In this document: positions 36,590-47,745 of the stretch, in pieces
Numbering within the stretch: the first letter of the stretch is position 1
How the letters are laid out: the number at the start of each line of letters is the position of its first letter
NCBI RefSeq assembly: GCF_022201045.2
Contig: NC_068561.1
Span: forward strand, 22,822,501 to 22,886,500
DNA: 64,000 nt
DNA from: Citrus sinensis
Lineage: Eukaryota > Streptophyta > Magnoliopsida > Sapindales > Rutaceae
Direction of reading: 5' to 3'
Program-made: the position numbers and the translations under genes
Notes under the pieces: generated by a model
What the model saw: only the letters and a program-made list of their open reading frames with translations
The model's database searches: none
What the model was told of the DNA's origin: nothing

Positions 36590-39500
36590 ATGGCTGCAAA
36601 CAAGTTTGCAACTATGTTGCACAAAAGCACCAACAAAATCACTGCAATTCTAGTGTACGCAGTTCTTGAATGGATTTTGATCATTTTCCTTTTACTCAAC
36701 TCTTTGTTCACTTACTTGATCACAAAATATGCCAACTACTTTGGCCTTAAACCACCCTGCTTATGGTGTTCTAGAGTTGATCATATCTTGGAGCCTGGAA
36801 AGAACACAAAATCTTACAGAGATCTTGTATGTCACACACATGCAACTGAGATTTCAAAGCTGAGTTATTGTTCGAGTCATCAAAGATTGGCTGAAACAGA
36901 AAATATGTGCATGGAATGCTTGGCTTCTCGGGAGCAGCAGAACGAGGAATCTATTGGTATGACAAGAAGGATAGCTTTCATTTCATGGGTGAGTTCACAC
37001 AAACCTGAAAAGGGTGATCAAGATTTCAGATGTTATTGCTGTAATGAGAGCTTGAACAGCGAAGCTTATCCTCCTTACTTGCTTTTCAAGTCATCTTGGG
37101 GTGCTTTGGACTACAGCAAGGAAGGTAGGTTGATTATAGAAGCAAGAGATGACGACGACAATGGAGGTGAGTCCAAAGAGCAAAGACTATCAAGTCATAA
37201 TGGAAAAGATGCTGCAGAAGAGTTTCAGGTAATTTCGGATATTGATAGCTTTGGCCTCACGGAAGTTGCAGAGGAAAACTGTTCAAGGTCTGTATCAAAC
37301 TTGCAATATGAAGAAAAAGAAGCTTATGAAGGTGAGGACACAGGTAAAAACTCCGTTCGTAGTTCTTGTGATGATACAATAATTCCATGCTGTTCTGAAG
37401 AGGATGATTCACTTGAAATTATCAACCTGGCTTCAGAAAGAAATGTTGATTTTGGTTTTACTCGCGTAATTCCCCTTGGATTGATTGATTCATTAACCAT
37501 TGAGAATAAAGGATCTTGCAATCTAGAAGAGGAACTGCTGAAAACACAAGATCATGGAAATGAAACTTTTCATCCCGCAATACACATTGAAACACAAGTC
37601 AATGTCTTACGGCAGGCACAATTAAATGGAATCGATGAGGGTACAACAGAGAAGACAGGGTACGAGAAACTTGAAAGACTGGTGAAGATTGGAGTGGATG
37701 AAATTGAGAATTCTCCAGTTCTAATGGCTGAAGAGTTCAAACAAGTTCTTAATAATCAAGTAGATAAAATTTTATCCGTTGATGAAGTTGGAGCAGAAAC
37801 AATGAATGAACAAAATAGGCCTACAGGTAGACATAAATAATTAAATATTACTATAACTTATATTATCCATTAGCATTAAATCCCCATGTGCATCTCTTGC
37901 ATTACTAATTTCGTTATTTAACGTGACTCATCCAGAAGAAACAAATGGATCTAACTTACGCGTGGATCAAACCAAATCCAAGACTTTGGAAAGCCCGGAA
38001 GCAGCTGATGATGCAGATGGACAGATTCAAGCTGGGGAACCAATTTCTTCATTGCCATGCCTACAAGAAGATCAGTCTTCTGAGGACAACAATGATGCTG
38101 AAGTTGTTAACACCTCTGAGTCAAATATGGTTCAGAATGATCATGGTAAGCATCAAAGCTGTATCTTTTTTTTCCCTCCATAATGAAGTAATCAATTCTA
38201 CGGATGAAATTTGCAGATAAGAATCTAACTCTAGTTTGATTTTTTACTAGATAAAAAGCAGGAAGAAACAGGTCTCACAGGGGAAAAACTGAATTTGGTT
38301 GGTGAGAATCAAGAAGGGATCCTATCCACACATTCGGAACCGAATGAAGTAGAGGAGGAAAAATTTCCTGACACCCCAACTTCTCTCGACAGTTTCAACT
38401 ACTTGCACAAGAAACTACTATTATTCGAGAAAAGAGAATTGGGAACAGAGGAGTCTTTAGATGGAAGTGTAGTAAGTGAGATGGAATGTGGTGATCCTAT
38501 CTTAACCATTGAGAAGATGAAATCAGCTTTAAGAGCTGAAAGAAAAGCCTTTAGTGCTTTATATTCAGAACTGGAGGAAGAAAGGAGTGCTTCAGCAGTT
38601 GCCGCTAATCAGACAATGGCTATGATAACTAGGCTTCAAGAGGAGAAGGCAGCAATGCAAATGGAAGCTTTGCAGTACCAGAGGATGATGGAAGAACAGG
38701 CTGAATATGATCAGGAAGCCTTGCAACTTCTGAATGAGCTCATGGTCAAGAGGGAGAAGGAGAAGCAGGAACTTGAGAAAGAATTGGAGATATATCGCAT
38801 GAAGGTTTTGGATTGTGAGAAAAAAGAGAAGATAATGGTGATGATGAGAAGCATTAATGGAAGCATAAGAAGTGGAAATTCTTCTGCTTCTTGCAGCAAT
38901 TCAGAGGATATTGATGACCAATCTATTGATCTTAATCGTGAACCAAGGGATGATGAAGATAGTAGCTTCTGTGGCCACCATGAAAGTAGTAGTGACAACT
39001 CTCCAGCTGATGGCGTTCTAAATCTGGAGGAAATGGCCCTAGATTGTGTTAAGCATGTGACAACTCTTGATGAATCATTGACAGAATTTGAGGAAGAGAG
39101 GCTTTCCATTCTAGATCAGCTAAAGGCGTTGGAGGAGAAGCTAATCACAATAGGTGATGATCAATTCATTGAGGATTTAAAAGCATTAGAGCAGTCCTCA
39201 AAGGTTAGTTTCGATGAGAATCATGATTCTAGCAATCAAGTAGGAAATGTTATCTCAAATGGTTCTGCAAAGGATAGGCCTAATCTTGAGAGAATGTCTA
39301 TGGCTTCCATGGCAAAGAGTCTCCTTCCACTTTTGGATGCAGCCGATAATGAAAGAGAACAAGGTTTGATATATGAACAAGAAGTGGAATTTGATTCTGT
39401 TGAAGCGAACAACTCTTCAGTTTCCATGCTTGATCCTGATGGCAAAAGACTAGCCATTGAAGAGGAGGTTGATCATGTTTACCAGAGACTACAAGCTCTT

Positions 39501-39653
39501 GAAGCAGATAGGGAGTTCCTGAAGCATTGTATGAGCTCCATAAAGAAAGGAGACAAAGGGATGGATCTTCTCCAAGAGATTTTGCAACATCTTCGTGATC
39601 TAAGAGATGTTGAACTCCGCGTAAGGAACATGAACGATGATAATCTGGAGTGA
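36590..39653 (+). CDS. Myosin-binding protein of the MyoB family (GTD-binding, DUF593)
   Basis: Adaptor that anchors class XI myosins to vesicles. Three exons (36590-37826, 37936-38145, 38251-39653) encode 949 residues. One N-terminal membrane segment (about 17-42, ILVYAVLEWILIIFLLLNS) is followed by a Cys-rich stretch (PPCLWCSRVDH, then paired CxxC around 100-150, FRCYCCNE). A long acidic low-complexity middle follows (about 190-550). The GTD-binding domain at about 556-667 is coiled coil (MKSALRAERKAFSALYSELE, then EQAEYDQEALQLLNELM). It binds the myosin globular tail in the family. Another coiled coil closes the protein (about 880-940). The opening MAANKFATMLHKSTNK matches Arabidopsis MYOB2/MYOB3 from memory. 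The start is the only ATG before the membrane segment. Nothing looks broken. Confidence 0.93.
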
Positions 39654-40957
39654 ACTTATAGAGAATAACAATGCAAGCTAAGACAAGAGGTAACTTTACA
39701 GGAATTTTCGTTTTTATATATTCATTTCAGTCTTATCATAGAGTGATTGAATTGATATTAACAAATTATTCGACAAATGCAGACTGCTTTTCTCAGGAAG
39801 AGAAGGATGGCATTGTAGATATAAATGATATGAGAACTCAGCATTGAGCCAGCTGGCTAAAAATGCTCTTGCAGTTCTATGTTTTCTGCAGAAAGCCAGG
39901 AGATCCCTTGATGGAGAGTTGATCCTGGTCTGGTTTCATTAGATTATTGAATGTCATGCAGACTAAAAACAAAAAGGTTTGCTAAAACCTCGAAGTTGTC
40001 TTTCAGGCTTTCTACAGAATGATGTAAAGCCTGAATTTTTCAGAGTTTCCCACCTCACTGCCTTTTTCATGGCAAAGGTGAGAGATGATTGGGAGTGTGT
40101 CTACAAAATGTGAAAGTTTATACAGCTAGGGTGAAGTGGGGCTCAAGTTAAGTCCTTTTTCAATTACATTTCATTTGAGAAAGTACCGGGAAAGGTTTAA
40201 GGGGAAGAAGAATGGATAGTTCTTGTTCCCCTGGTTTTCGATTACTGAATAGGTTTCCACTATCTGGAAACACTCAATTCAGAATCAATGTTCATTGTGC
40301 TTGTCATCAAATTTCCATTAGTAGGCTTCATATAATAGGAGAATGAGTCTCAATTAGGTGTCTATGAGTCCAGTAATATTTTTGTATGTGATAAACCTGA
40401 GTATATTTGCAGACATTCTAATATGAAAATTTTATCGTCCCAACCAAACCTTCCATATAAAACTCGACAAAGGCATATCCTACCAAACTGGAATAATGTA
40501 CTCGAAATTGAATTTTACTTTAAATTTAGTGTTCCATAAAGAAGCCTTGTAAATTTATAGTGCCAGGTCTAATAAAAATGTAGACACAGATTTTGCCGAA
40601 AAATAGTAGAAAAATCTATACATCTGATGTTTTTATATTGATGTGCAGGGAAGCCAAGAATTTTACCAGAATAAACTTAGCAGAATAGACTTATCAGGAC
40701 ACAAGATATTTAGTAAAATGGGTATTAATATTGATGAAATGCTTCTACAAATATTAGAAACTTAGCTGATCATCTGATATAAGACATGCATCATCATCAT
40801 ATACTCATCAACTTGTTATATCACTTATATTTACTGTAAACGTGAAATTCATTTAAGGTCCATAGAGCAATAAATCACCCAAAAGGAAAGTCAACACTAA
40901 ATTACATAAAAATGGAAAAAAATGGTATTATTCCCATGCCTCTATAAAATATAATAT
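39654..40957. other. Region between the convergent MyoB and epimerase genes
   Basis: The 3' UTR of MyoB probably runs to about 40300; a GT-AG pair (39688-39781) could be a UTR intron. The rest is AT-rich with no gene, ending in the 3' UTR of the epimerase on the other strand. Confidence 0.5.
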
Positions 40958-42621
40958 TTACTCAGCTGAGAACTCAAACAACATGGTCTGTTTATACTTT
41001 TCGCCTGGTTGAACAACAATCGAAGGAAAATTTGATTGGTTAATGGCGTTCGGAAACCCCTGTGTCTCCAAGCATAACCCCGAATGCTTTTCATAAACAG
41101 CCCCTTCTTTCCCAGCGACACCGTTCACATAATTCGCTGTGTAAAACTGCATGCCGGGTGCATCTGTCCATAAGTCCAAAACCCTGGAACCAGATGGGTC
41201 CTTAACCTTAGCTGCGTGTTTCAAGCCTATTTTCTCCTCCCCACAGTCAAGCACATAGTTGTGGTCATATCCTAAGCCAGGGACATCAGTGATAGAGTTG
41301 CCGATTTTCTTTTCTGAAGTGAAGTCAAAAGCAGTGCCTTTAACTGGCAAGAATTCACCGGTTGGAATAGAATTCTGATCTACAGGGGTAATCTGAGATC
41401 CCCATATCTGAAGTGAATGATCAAGCACGTCCCCTGAGTTGTGCCCCGCTAAATTCCAGTATGTGTGTTGTGCTAAGTTAATTGGTGTAGCCTTATTCTT
41501 AGGCACTGCTTCCATGTCTAGTCTCATTGTTTTGCTCGAAGTAAGTGCATAAGTAGCAGTTGCAGTAACATCTCCAGGGTACCCTGCATTCAGGATTCAA
41601 TCAAAATATAATCTCGAGAAAATGCGAAGCATAACAACAAGAATGTGATTAAGAGCAAACAAACCTTCTTCTCCATCGCGACTTTGATACTTGAAGGTAA
41701 TTGATGGATGATCACCATCTTTATGGTCCACAACCTCCCATAACACTTTATCAAATCCCTTATTACCACCTAACGAGACAATAATAATCAAGAATAATGT
41801 ACACTCATTAATGAACTTTTTGTGTAGAATCTTATGTTAGCATTTACCATGTAGACTGTTTGGTCCATTGTTGGCAGGCAAAGTGTAATGCACTCCATTG
41901 AGTGCAAATTTCCCATCCCTAATTCTGTTTGCAACTCTCCCCACAATGCAACCAAAGTAAGGTGAATTGTCTTTCTGCTCGGAACAAATCCCAATAAGTT
42001 ACTTTTGATGACAGAGAACAGTGTTGCGAAGAATTAATCATCAACAAGCATAAACCAATTCAACAAAGCTTAATAAGCAACTGCTATGAGATTACTTAAA
42101 TGACCAGCAAAGACCCTCAATTTCCCAATGTTCACTGTGGTCCATTTGTCCATTAATTTTTCTCAGTCAGTAAAAATTATATCATTTCTAGTCATTAATA
42201 ACAAATCCGTTGTAGTCTAGTCGGTTAGGATATTCGGCTCTCACCCGAAAGACCCGGGTTCGATTCCCGGCAACGGAAATACTTTATTTTATTTTCCTTT
42301 CTGTGGAACTGTCGTGATATTTATATTTATAGTCTAGTATTTTTAAATATATATTTTAAATCACAAACTCACCATATAGGATTCGATGGAGTCGAAACCA
42401 AGAACAATATCAGCCACATTCCCTTTAAAATCCAACATCAAAATCAGCGTAAATAAAATATAAATTTGTATATATATGAAAAAGGATTAAAAAAAAAAAA
42501 ACGGAAGACCGTGTCTGTCGGGGACGAAAAGATGAGTAACGATGGCGCCATAGTTAGTGATCTTGATACGTATACTTCCATTGTTAAGTTCAAACAGTTC
42601 TGGTTTTGGCTGCTCCCCCAT
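40958..42621 (-). CDS. Aldose 1-epimerase (galactose mutarotase)
   Basis: Interconverts alpha and beta anomers of aldohexoses such as galactose and glucose. Five exons on the minus strand: 42510-42621, 42373-42422, 41848-41974, 41665-41769 and 40958-41583. They join in phase to 339 residues, the usual length for the cytosolic plant form, with no signal peptide. Family motifs in order: ITNYGAIV, NVADIVLGFDS, YFGCIVGRVANRI, NNGPNSLHGG, the general-acid His at about 171 (AQHTYWNLAG), and the general-base Glu at about 304 (LCLETQGFPNA). All catalytic residues are present. Exon 1 ends at a weak donor (CACG/gtcttcc) followed by a T-run, so intron 1 is only 87 bases. Intron 2 holds a tRNA-Glu gene on the plus strand. 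Start chosen at MGEQPKPELFEL. Confidence 0.93.
42206..42277 (+). tRNA. tRNA-Glu (anticodon CUC)
   Basis: A 72-base cloverleaf. The acceptor stem TCCGTTG pairs perfectly with CAACGGA. The A box is TAGTCTAGTCGG, the anticodon stem TTCGG/CCGAA encloses loop CTCTCAC with CTC at 42240-42242, and the B box is GGTTCGATTCC. T-runs follow within 20 bases as a Pol III terminator. There is no intron and no encoded CCA, as usual for plant nuclear tRNA genes. It lies inside intron 2 of the aldose 1-epimerase gene, in opposite orientation. Confidence 0.97.
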
Positions 42622-42892
42622 TGGCCTCTGCTTTCTCGTATATACGTATAAGAAAAAGAAAAAGAAAAAGCTCAGAATATTACATTGATCGAAGCCAAGG
42701 ATTATAAGGAGATTTGTTATTTTTGGGAGATTATAGTTATAATTTTACGGGCAACGTAAAAGAAGAGGAATCAGATTTTAAGCTTTTGTGGATGGATTTG
42801 GATAAATATTAGCTAAAAGCAAATGATTCAGCCACCTGTCCACTCTTAATTGAGCCTTAATCTTAACAACTGGGGCCACACATCCATTATGA

Positions 42893-43685
42893 GGTTAGTG
42901 TTCATTTAGTCCCTGTATTTTTAAAAGAGTAATGATACAGCCACAAACTCTTGTACAAACTTATTTTGTACAAACTGATGTGGCATTATAAGATTGGTTG
43001 AATTAAATATCACTTGGCCCACATGATTTGTTTTTATTAATTTATATTTTCATTCAACCAATGAATTAATGCCACGTCAATTTGTACAAAATAAGTTTGT
43101 ACGAGAGTTTGTAGCTGTATCATTACTCTTTTTAAAAACACCTCAAAACGTCCCTGTTATTAAATATTGACACTTATGTCATTATTTTTTATTTTTTTTT
43201 AACTTGCTTTTACACTATTATATTTTTACAATAATGTTTCTTTTTTGGATATTAATAAAAAATTAAATTATCAAATTAAACTCAAAAATAAAATAAAAAC
43301 AAAAAAATATATATATTAATTTTTATGGAAGCTCACGTATGTCTAAAAAATTAATATCGTAAAAAATTACATTATCAATTTTTTTAGAAAAATTAATATT
43401 TTAACTCAAGAGTGTGTTCCATAAAAATTAATATATATTATTTTATTTTATTTTATTTTTTGGTGTTAAACTGGTAATTTTTTTTTCTTTTTAATAATGT
43501 CTAAAAAAATTATTATAATAGGGTTATTTTTTCTTTTTAATAATGTCTAAAAAATTATTATAATAGGACAATATTATAAAAATAAGTTAAAAGGAACAAA
43601 AGATAATGGCAAAAGTGTCAATAATTTAATGGTAGGGATGATTTGAGGTATTTTTAAAAATATAAGGATTAAACGGGTACTAACT
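42893..43685. mobile_element. Old foldback MITE, interrupted by a younger MITE
   Basis: Left arm: GTTAGTGTTCATTTAGTCCC at 42894, continuing after the nested insertion with ACACCTCAAAACGTCCCTG and GACACTTATGTCATTA. Right arm, reverse-complemented: GTTAGTACCCGTTTAATCCT, then TACCTCAAATCATCCCTA and GACACTTTTGCCATTA. With the nested 202 bp and its target duplication removed, the arms pair for about 110 bases with moderate divergence. The middle holds a second palindrome (about 43305-43440) and a two-copy repeat of TTTTTAATAATGTCTAAAAA (about 43483-43567). Non-coding; superfamily not determined. Confidence 0.7.
42927..43128. mobile_element. Mutator-type MITE nested in the older MITE (202 bp)
   Basis: Near-perfect inverted ends: the left reads GAGTAATGATACAGCCACAA and the right, reverse-complemented, GAGTAATGATACAGCTACAA; pairing runs for about 60 bases. 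A perfect 9-bp duplication TTTTTAAAA flanks it (42918-42926 and 43129-43137). It sits in the left arm of the surrounding foldback element, so it is the younger of the two. Confidence 0.85.
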
Positions 43686-43956
43686 TCAAAATATAAGGAC
43701 TAAACGAGCTTTTACCCACATTGTTTCGATAAATAAATTAATATATTTGCGTTTTTTATAGCTAAACAAACTTTTAGTAAACTATACTGATAATTGTGTT
43801 GGATCGCCATAAAATAGGATTAAATTCCATAATCAATTGGGACACCTTTCATGTTATTAAAAGCTTATAAAATAAATAAAAAAAAGACCTAATCTTACAT
43901 GTTATTTAATTTGAAGATTCTCAATTTAAAAAAAAAAAAAACGTATGTTGGGGGAG

Positions 43957-44853
43957 TAGGGATGGCAAAAATCCCCACGGGGACGGGTACCCTCGGGGAT
44001 TTTCCCCATTCGGGGAGGGTACGGGTATAATTTTATACCCAATTTTTTTTTCGGGGAGGGGACGGGGAAAATTTTTTACCCAATTTTTTATGCGGGGAGG
44101 GGACGGGGATGAGGTGGAATCCCCATCCCCTACCCATTTCCCCATTTTAATTTTTAATTTTATTTTTATTTTTAAAATTACTAATAAATAAATAACAAAA
44201 TTATAAATATTGTTAAAAATAATAAATATCAAAATATTTATATTATTAAATGCTAATAGGTATCCTACATTAGCTCGAATTGCTAGAGATATTTTGACAA
44301 TTCCAATTACAACAGTTGCTTCTGAATCAGCTTTTAGCATCGGTGGTAGAGTTGTGAGCCCACACCGTAACAAACTTCATCCAAGCACATTGGAGGCCTT
44401 AATGTGCTGTCAAAGTTGGTTACGAGCTTACAATAACAGTATGAGTTTATTTTACATTGTGATTATATTATACAGTTATTAATATTTGCACTTATAAGTT
44501 ACTTTACTTATATTATTTTCATTGTTTTATAATTATTTTAATAATTTATATTTTGAATGTGACTTTGTAATGGATCAATATTAATGTAAGATATATTTTG
44601 AACTTTATTTTTATCTGAATTTTTTATTTTAATATGATTAATTTAAAATCGAAAATAAAAATAATGTATTAGACTATTAGTTATTCGGGGACCGGGGACC
44701 CTCGGGGATCCCCTGTTATTATTCGGGGAGGGGATGGGGATTCTCTCAAGTAATTCTGACGGGGACGGGGAGGGGACGGGGACATATGCAAAATATCGGG
44801 GATGGGTATGGGGAGATTGGTCCCCTCCCCTCCCCTCCCCATTGCCATCCCTA
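43957..44853 (+). mobile_element. hAT mini-transposon, copy 3 (897 bp, keeps a transposase tail)
   Basis: Same length, ends (TAGGGATGGCAA...TTGCCATCCCTA) and interior as the copy at 13302, with roughly ten single-base differences. The 8-bp duplication TGGGGGAG (43949-43956 and 44854-44861) is perfect. It keeps the same transposase-tail segment (ASESAFSIGGRVVSPHRNKL). The shared deletion structure means that the 897-bp form itself was copied, not made twice. Confidence 0.92.
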
Positions 44854-44861
44854 TGGGGGAG

Positions 44862-45359
44862 GGACCATATTTCCTTTTTTTTTTCCCCCCACTTTTACTT
44901 ATTAATTCAATTTAATTACGTGTCAAGAGGGGACCATTAAACCCCACGACAAAAAACCTAATGAAAAGCTAACCTCATGCAATGGATAATCCCGTAATTT
45001 CAAACCACAAAAAAACTAATAATAAGCACTCGCCACGTCATCCATCCGGGTGAACCCATCATGACAAAACATGAACCGTCAGATCATCATCCACCGATTC
45101 ACTTCCAGCCGTCTATTGCATCAGTTCAAGAGAATATGTCAGCCCCCTCTCATAAATCCCGTCTCTCAAAATCATTATCTTTTTGAGTTTTAATTCACGC
45201 AAACAAAAATCAACCGGTTTTCTGTTAGTTATTGAATTGAAGCTGGTCGTGACTCGGTGACCTGGTGACTCAGTGACATAGTGGACTCAGTGAGTGAATT
45301 TTTTTAATTTTTTTTTGAAAAGAAAAGAAAAATAATTGGCGTGAAAATCAGAAGAAACA
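44862..45359. other. Promoter and leader of the HMGA gene
   Basis: About 500 bases between the third hAT element and the start codon. No clear TATA box. The final 100 bases are A-rich leader. The hAT insertion about 500 bases upstream may lie in or next to the promoter. Confidence 0.45.
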
Positions 45360-46797
45360 ATGGCAGCTGAAGAAATTAACAAGCTACCAACACTGCCTCC
45401 ATATCCTCAGGTAAATCATAACTCTTCTAATTAACTAAAAATTTGAACTTTTAGCAGTTATTGATCTGAGTTGTTTTCATCTTGGTTAGTTTTAGTTTTT
45501 TTTTTCCCTTTTTTCTTTAATTCTGGCTACGGACTACTGAGAGAAAATAAAAATAAAAATTTGTTTTTAAAAAATGGAGAAAATTTTTATTGGTGTACAT
45601 TGCTTGGATGTGAATACAAAGATGAGTTTTTATTTTTACTCTTTATCTTTGTTTTTATTTCACAGTTTTGTCTTAATTGAGCTATAATTCGAGTACTATG
45701 AGAATTATTGTCAATCTTTGATATGCAAAAATATTAGATGGGCAATTCTACATTTAAAAAGTTTTTTTTTTTTTGGCTTAGTGACAACTGACAAATGACT
45801 TTCAATTACTTAGCAAGTCTGTCTGTCTTTTTTTTTTTTTTTTTTTTTAAGAGATTTGTTGCAAATTCTGGGAGATGCCAATTTTATTTCAATTCCTATT
45901 TACATGTTTTAATCCATAATTAAGTTTTTCCCTCCTTCTAAAAAAGGATTCATCGACCTTCAAGTGCAGTGTAATTTAGCTGATGCAGTGTTTTAGATAG
46001 ATGTTTGAATGGAACTGTGATACAGATTTTGTGTCAGCCAGGGAAAGCCTTGTTATTCATTGCTTCATTACTTCTTATTTTATGTTCTTCCCCTTAAATT
46101 TGTATAGTCTCAAAGGAAAGAAAAAAAAAAAAAAGAGTGGTTTTATTCCAGCTTATTTGGATTTATTTTCGCGGTTTTAGTTGTGTGTTCATTTTGTGTA
46201 TACAGTTTCTAAATCACAGTTTTTATTTTCATGAACGAAAAACTCTCATTTGTTTTTCTATTGTGATTATGTTTGCATTTTGTTATTACATAGATGATTT
46301 TGTCAGCTATTGAAGCACTGAATGAGAGTAATGGCTCAAACAAGACATCAATATCGAAATACATTGAATCGAAATATGGGCACTTGCCAGCTGGGCACAC
46401 AACACTCTTATCGCACCACCTAAACAGAATGAAGGAAACTGGGGAACTGGTGTTTTGGAAAAACAATTACATGAAACATGATCCTAATGCACCACCAAGG
46501 CGTGGCCGTGGCAGACCGCCCAAGCCAAAGGTTCCAATGCCAGGAGGCTCAGATTCGTCTCCAGCAAGGCCCAGGGGACGCCCACCAAAGGACCCCAGTG
46601 CTTCTCCGAAGCCAGTGAAACCTAAGGTTGCAACAGGGAGTGGGAAGCCAAGGGGACGTCCGAGAAAGATGGCAAGGCCCTCTGGTGGGATTAGTGGAAC
46701 TGCTACAACTACAGCAACTGTGACAGGGACTGGAAGGGGTAGAGGTCGGCCTCCAAAGGTGAAGCCTCAATTCCACGAAATGAGTGTTGAACACTAG
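45360..46797 (+). CDS. HMGA-type protein with linker-histone and AT-hook motifs
   Basis: Nuclear architectural protein that binds the minor groove of AT-rich DNA. Two exons (45360-45410, 46294-46797) encode 184 residues. A GH1/GH5-like winged-helix (H15) domain spans about 12-80 (MILSAIEALNESNGSNKTSI, then LPAGHTTLLSHHLNRM). Four AT-hooks with GRP cores lie near 86-94 (RRGRGRPPK), 110-116 (PRGRPPK), 136-142 (PRGRPRK) and 164-172 (GRGRGRPPK). This is the standard plant HMGA layout (Arabidopsis At1g14900, HMG-Y-related protein A). The 883-base intron after the first 17 codons is also typical. Downstream is 2.8 kb without a gene. No anomalies. Confidence 0.93.
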
Positions 46798-47530
46798 GAC
46801 ATCTCGCATTTAACGGCGGCGGCGGCGGCGGTTGCTTACTGCTTTGTTGTTTGCATGGTTGTAGAATTTGGTGACGTTGTTAGCTTCGTTATTGTTATTG
46901 TCTTGTAAGTGAAATGTAGAATTGGATGATGTAGTTGATATTGAGGCTTTGATTGGTTTCTTACTTGACGCAGAGGATGATTGATACTAATGATGGTTTG
47001 GGTTAATTCTGTCATTTTCGCTTAATGTTATTCAGCTTGAAACATTGACTTCATGAAACTGATTGTGACACTTGATTTTCTGGTCGAATTTTCAAGTTAT
47101 TTAGCCTGAGATGACATTCATTGGGTCATTTTTCGTTACATCATTGACTTGGATTTTGGGATTTTGATCATGACACTCTGGCGTAAAAAGGTAATCAGAC
47201 AAGAATTTATGATTATAATTGGTGAGGATGATTTGAATTTAATTGCATGCCATCAGCCAGGCCAGCAACAGCAGCAAGAACCTCGTACTGGGTTTGAGTT
47301 GGACAAGCCAATAGCAACCGACACTCCAAACTTTCACGGATCTTCTTTCTTTGTTTTGTGTACAGTCATCTTCAGTGCTCTTGCTCACCGATTACTTCAA
47401 GTGGGTCACACACTCGCACTCCCATCACAGTCAGACTTGGTGGGACTTGGGAGCAAGTGTTGGAAAACGAATGTGCATAATTTGAAATCATTCGCAGTAT
47501 GGTTTTGAATAAATTGCTAAAGTTAATGCC

Positions 47531-47584
47531 CTCTCACATGAATAGTGAGTAGACCCACATCATTCACTATTTATGTGAGAGGGG
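47531..47584. repeat. Short hairpin (MITE-like)
   Basis: The arm CCCTCTCACATGAATAGTGA pairs with TCACTATTTATGTGAGAGGG around a short loop, with one or two mismatches over 20 bases. It could be a tiny MITE remnant. Confidence 0.6.
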
Positions 47585-47659
47585 TGTAAAGTAAATGCAT
47601 GTAACTTAGTATTAGCCAAAGTGAATTCATGAATCATGTAGAATTTATAAAATTTATTG

Positions 47660-47745
47660 GATCAAAAGGTCGTAGCACTCGCGAGTTGCCACACGCAGGA
47701 ATAGAGAGGGCGTGTGTTCGATTCCTCTCACGCAGACTCTGAAAA
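47660..47745 (+). mobile_element. Possible tRNA-derived SINE fragment
   Basis: A-box-like GTCGTAGCACTCG and B-box-like GTGTTCGATTCC about 45 bases apart, with no full tRNA fold. Target duplication and tail were not identified. Confidence 0.35.

Larger units (their letters stand above)
42622..43948. other. Intergenic region upstream of the epimerase
   Basis: About 270 bases of promoter, then a nest of MITEs (42893-43685) listed separately, then AT-rich filler up to the third hAT element. Confidence 0.5.

Noticed and set aside
47149-47508. 119-codon frame downstream of HMGA
   Set aside because: No domain, no splice context and low-complexity Gln; more likely 3' flank than a gene.
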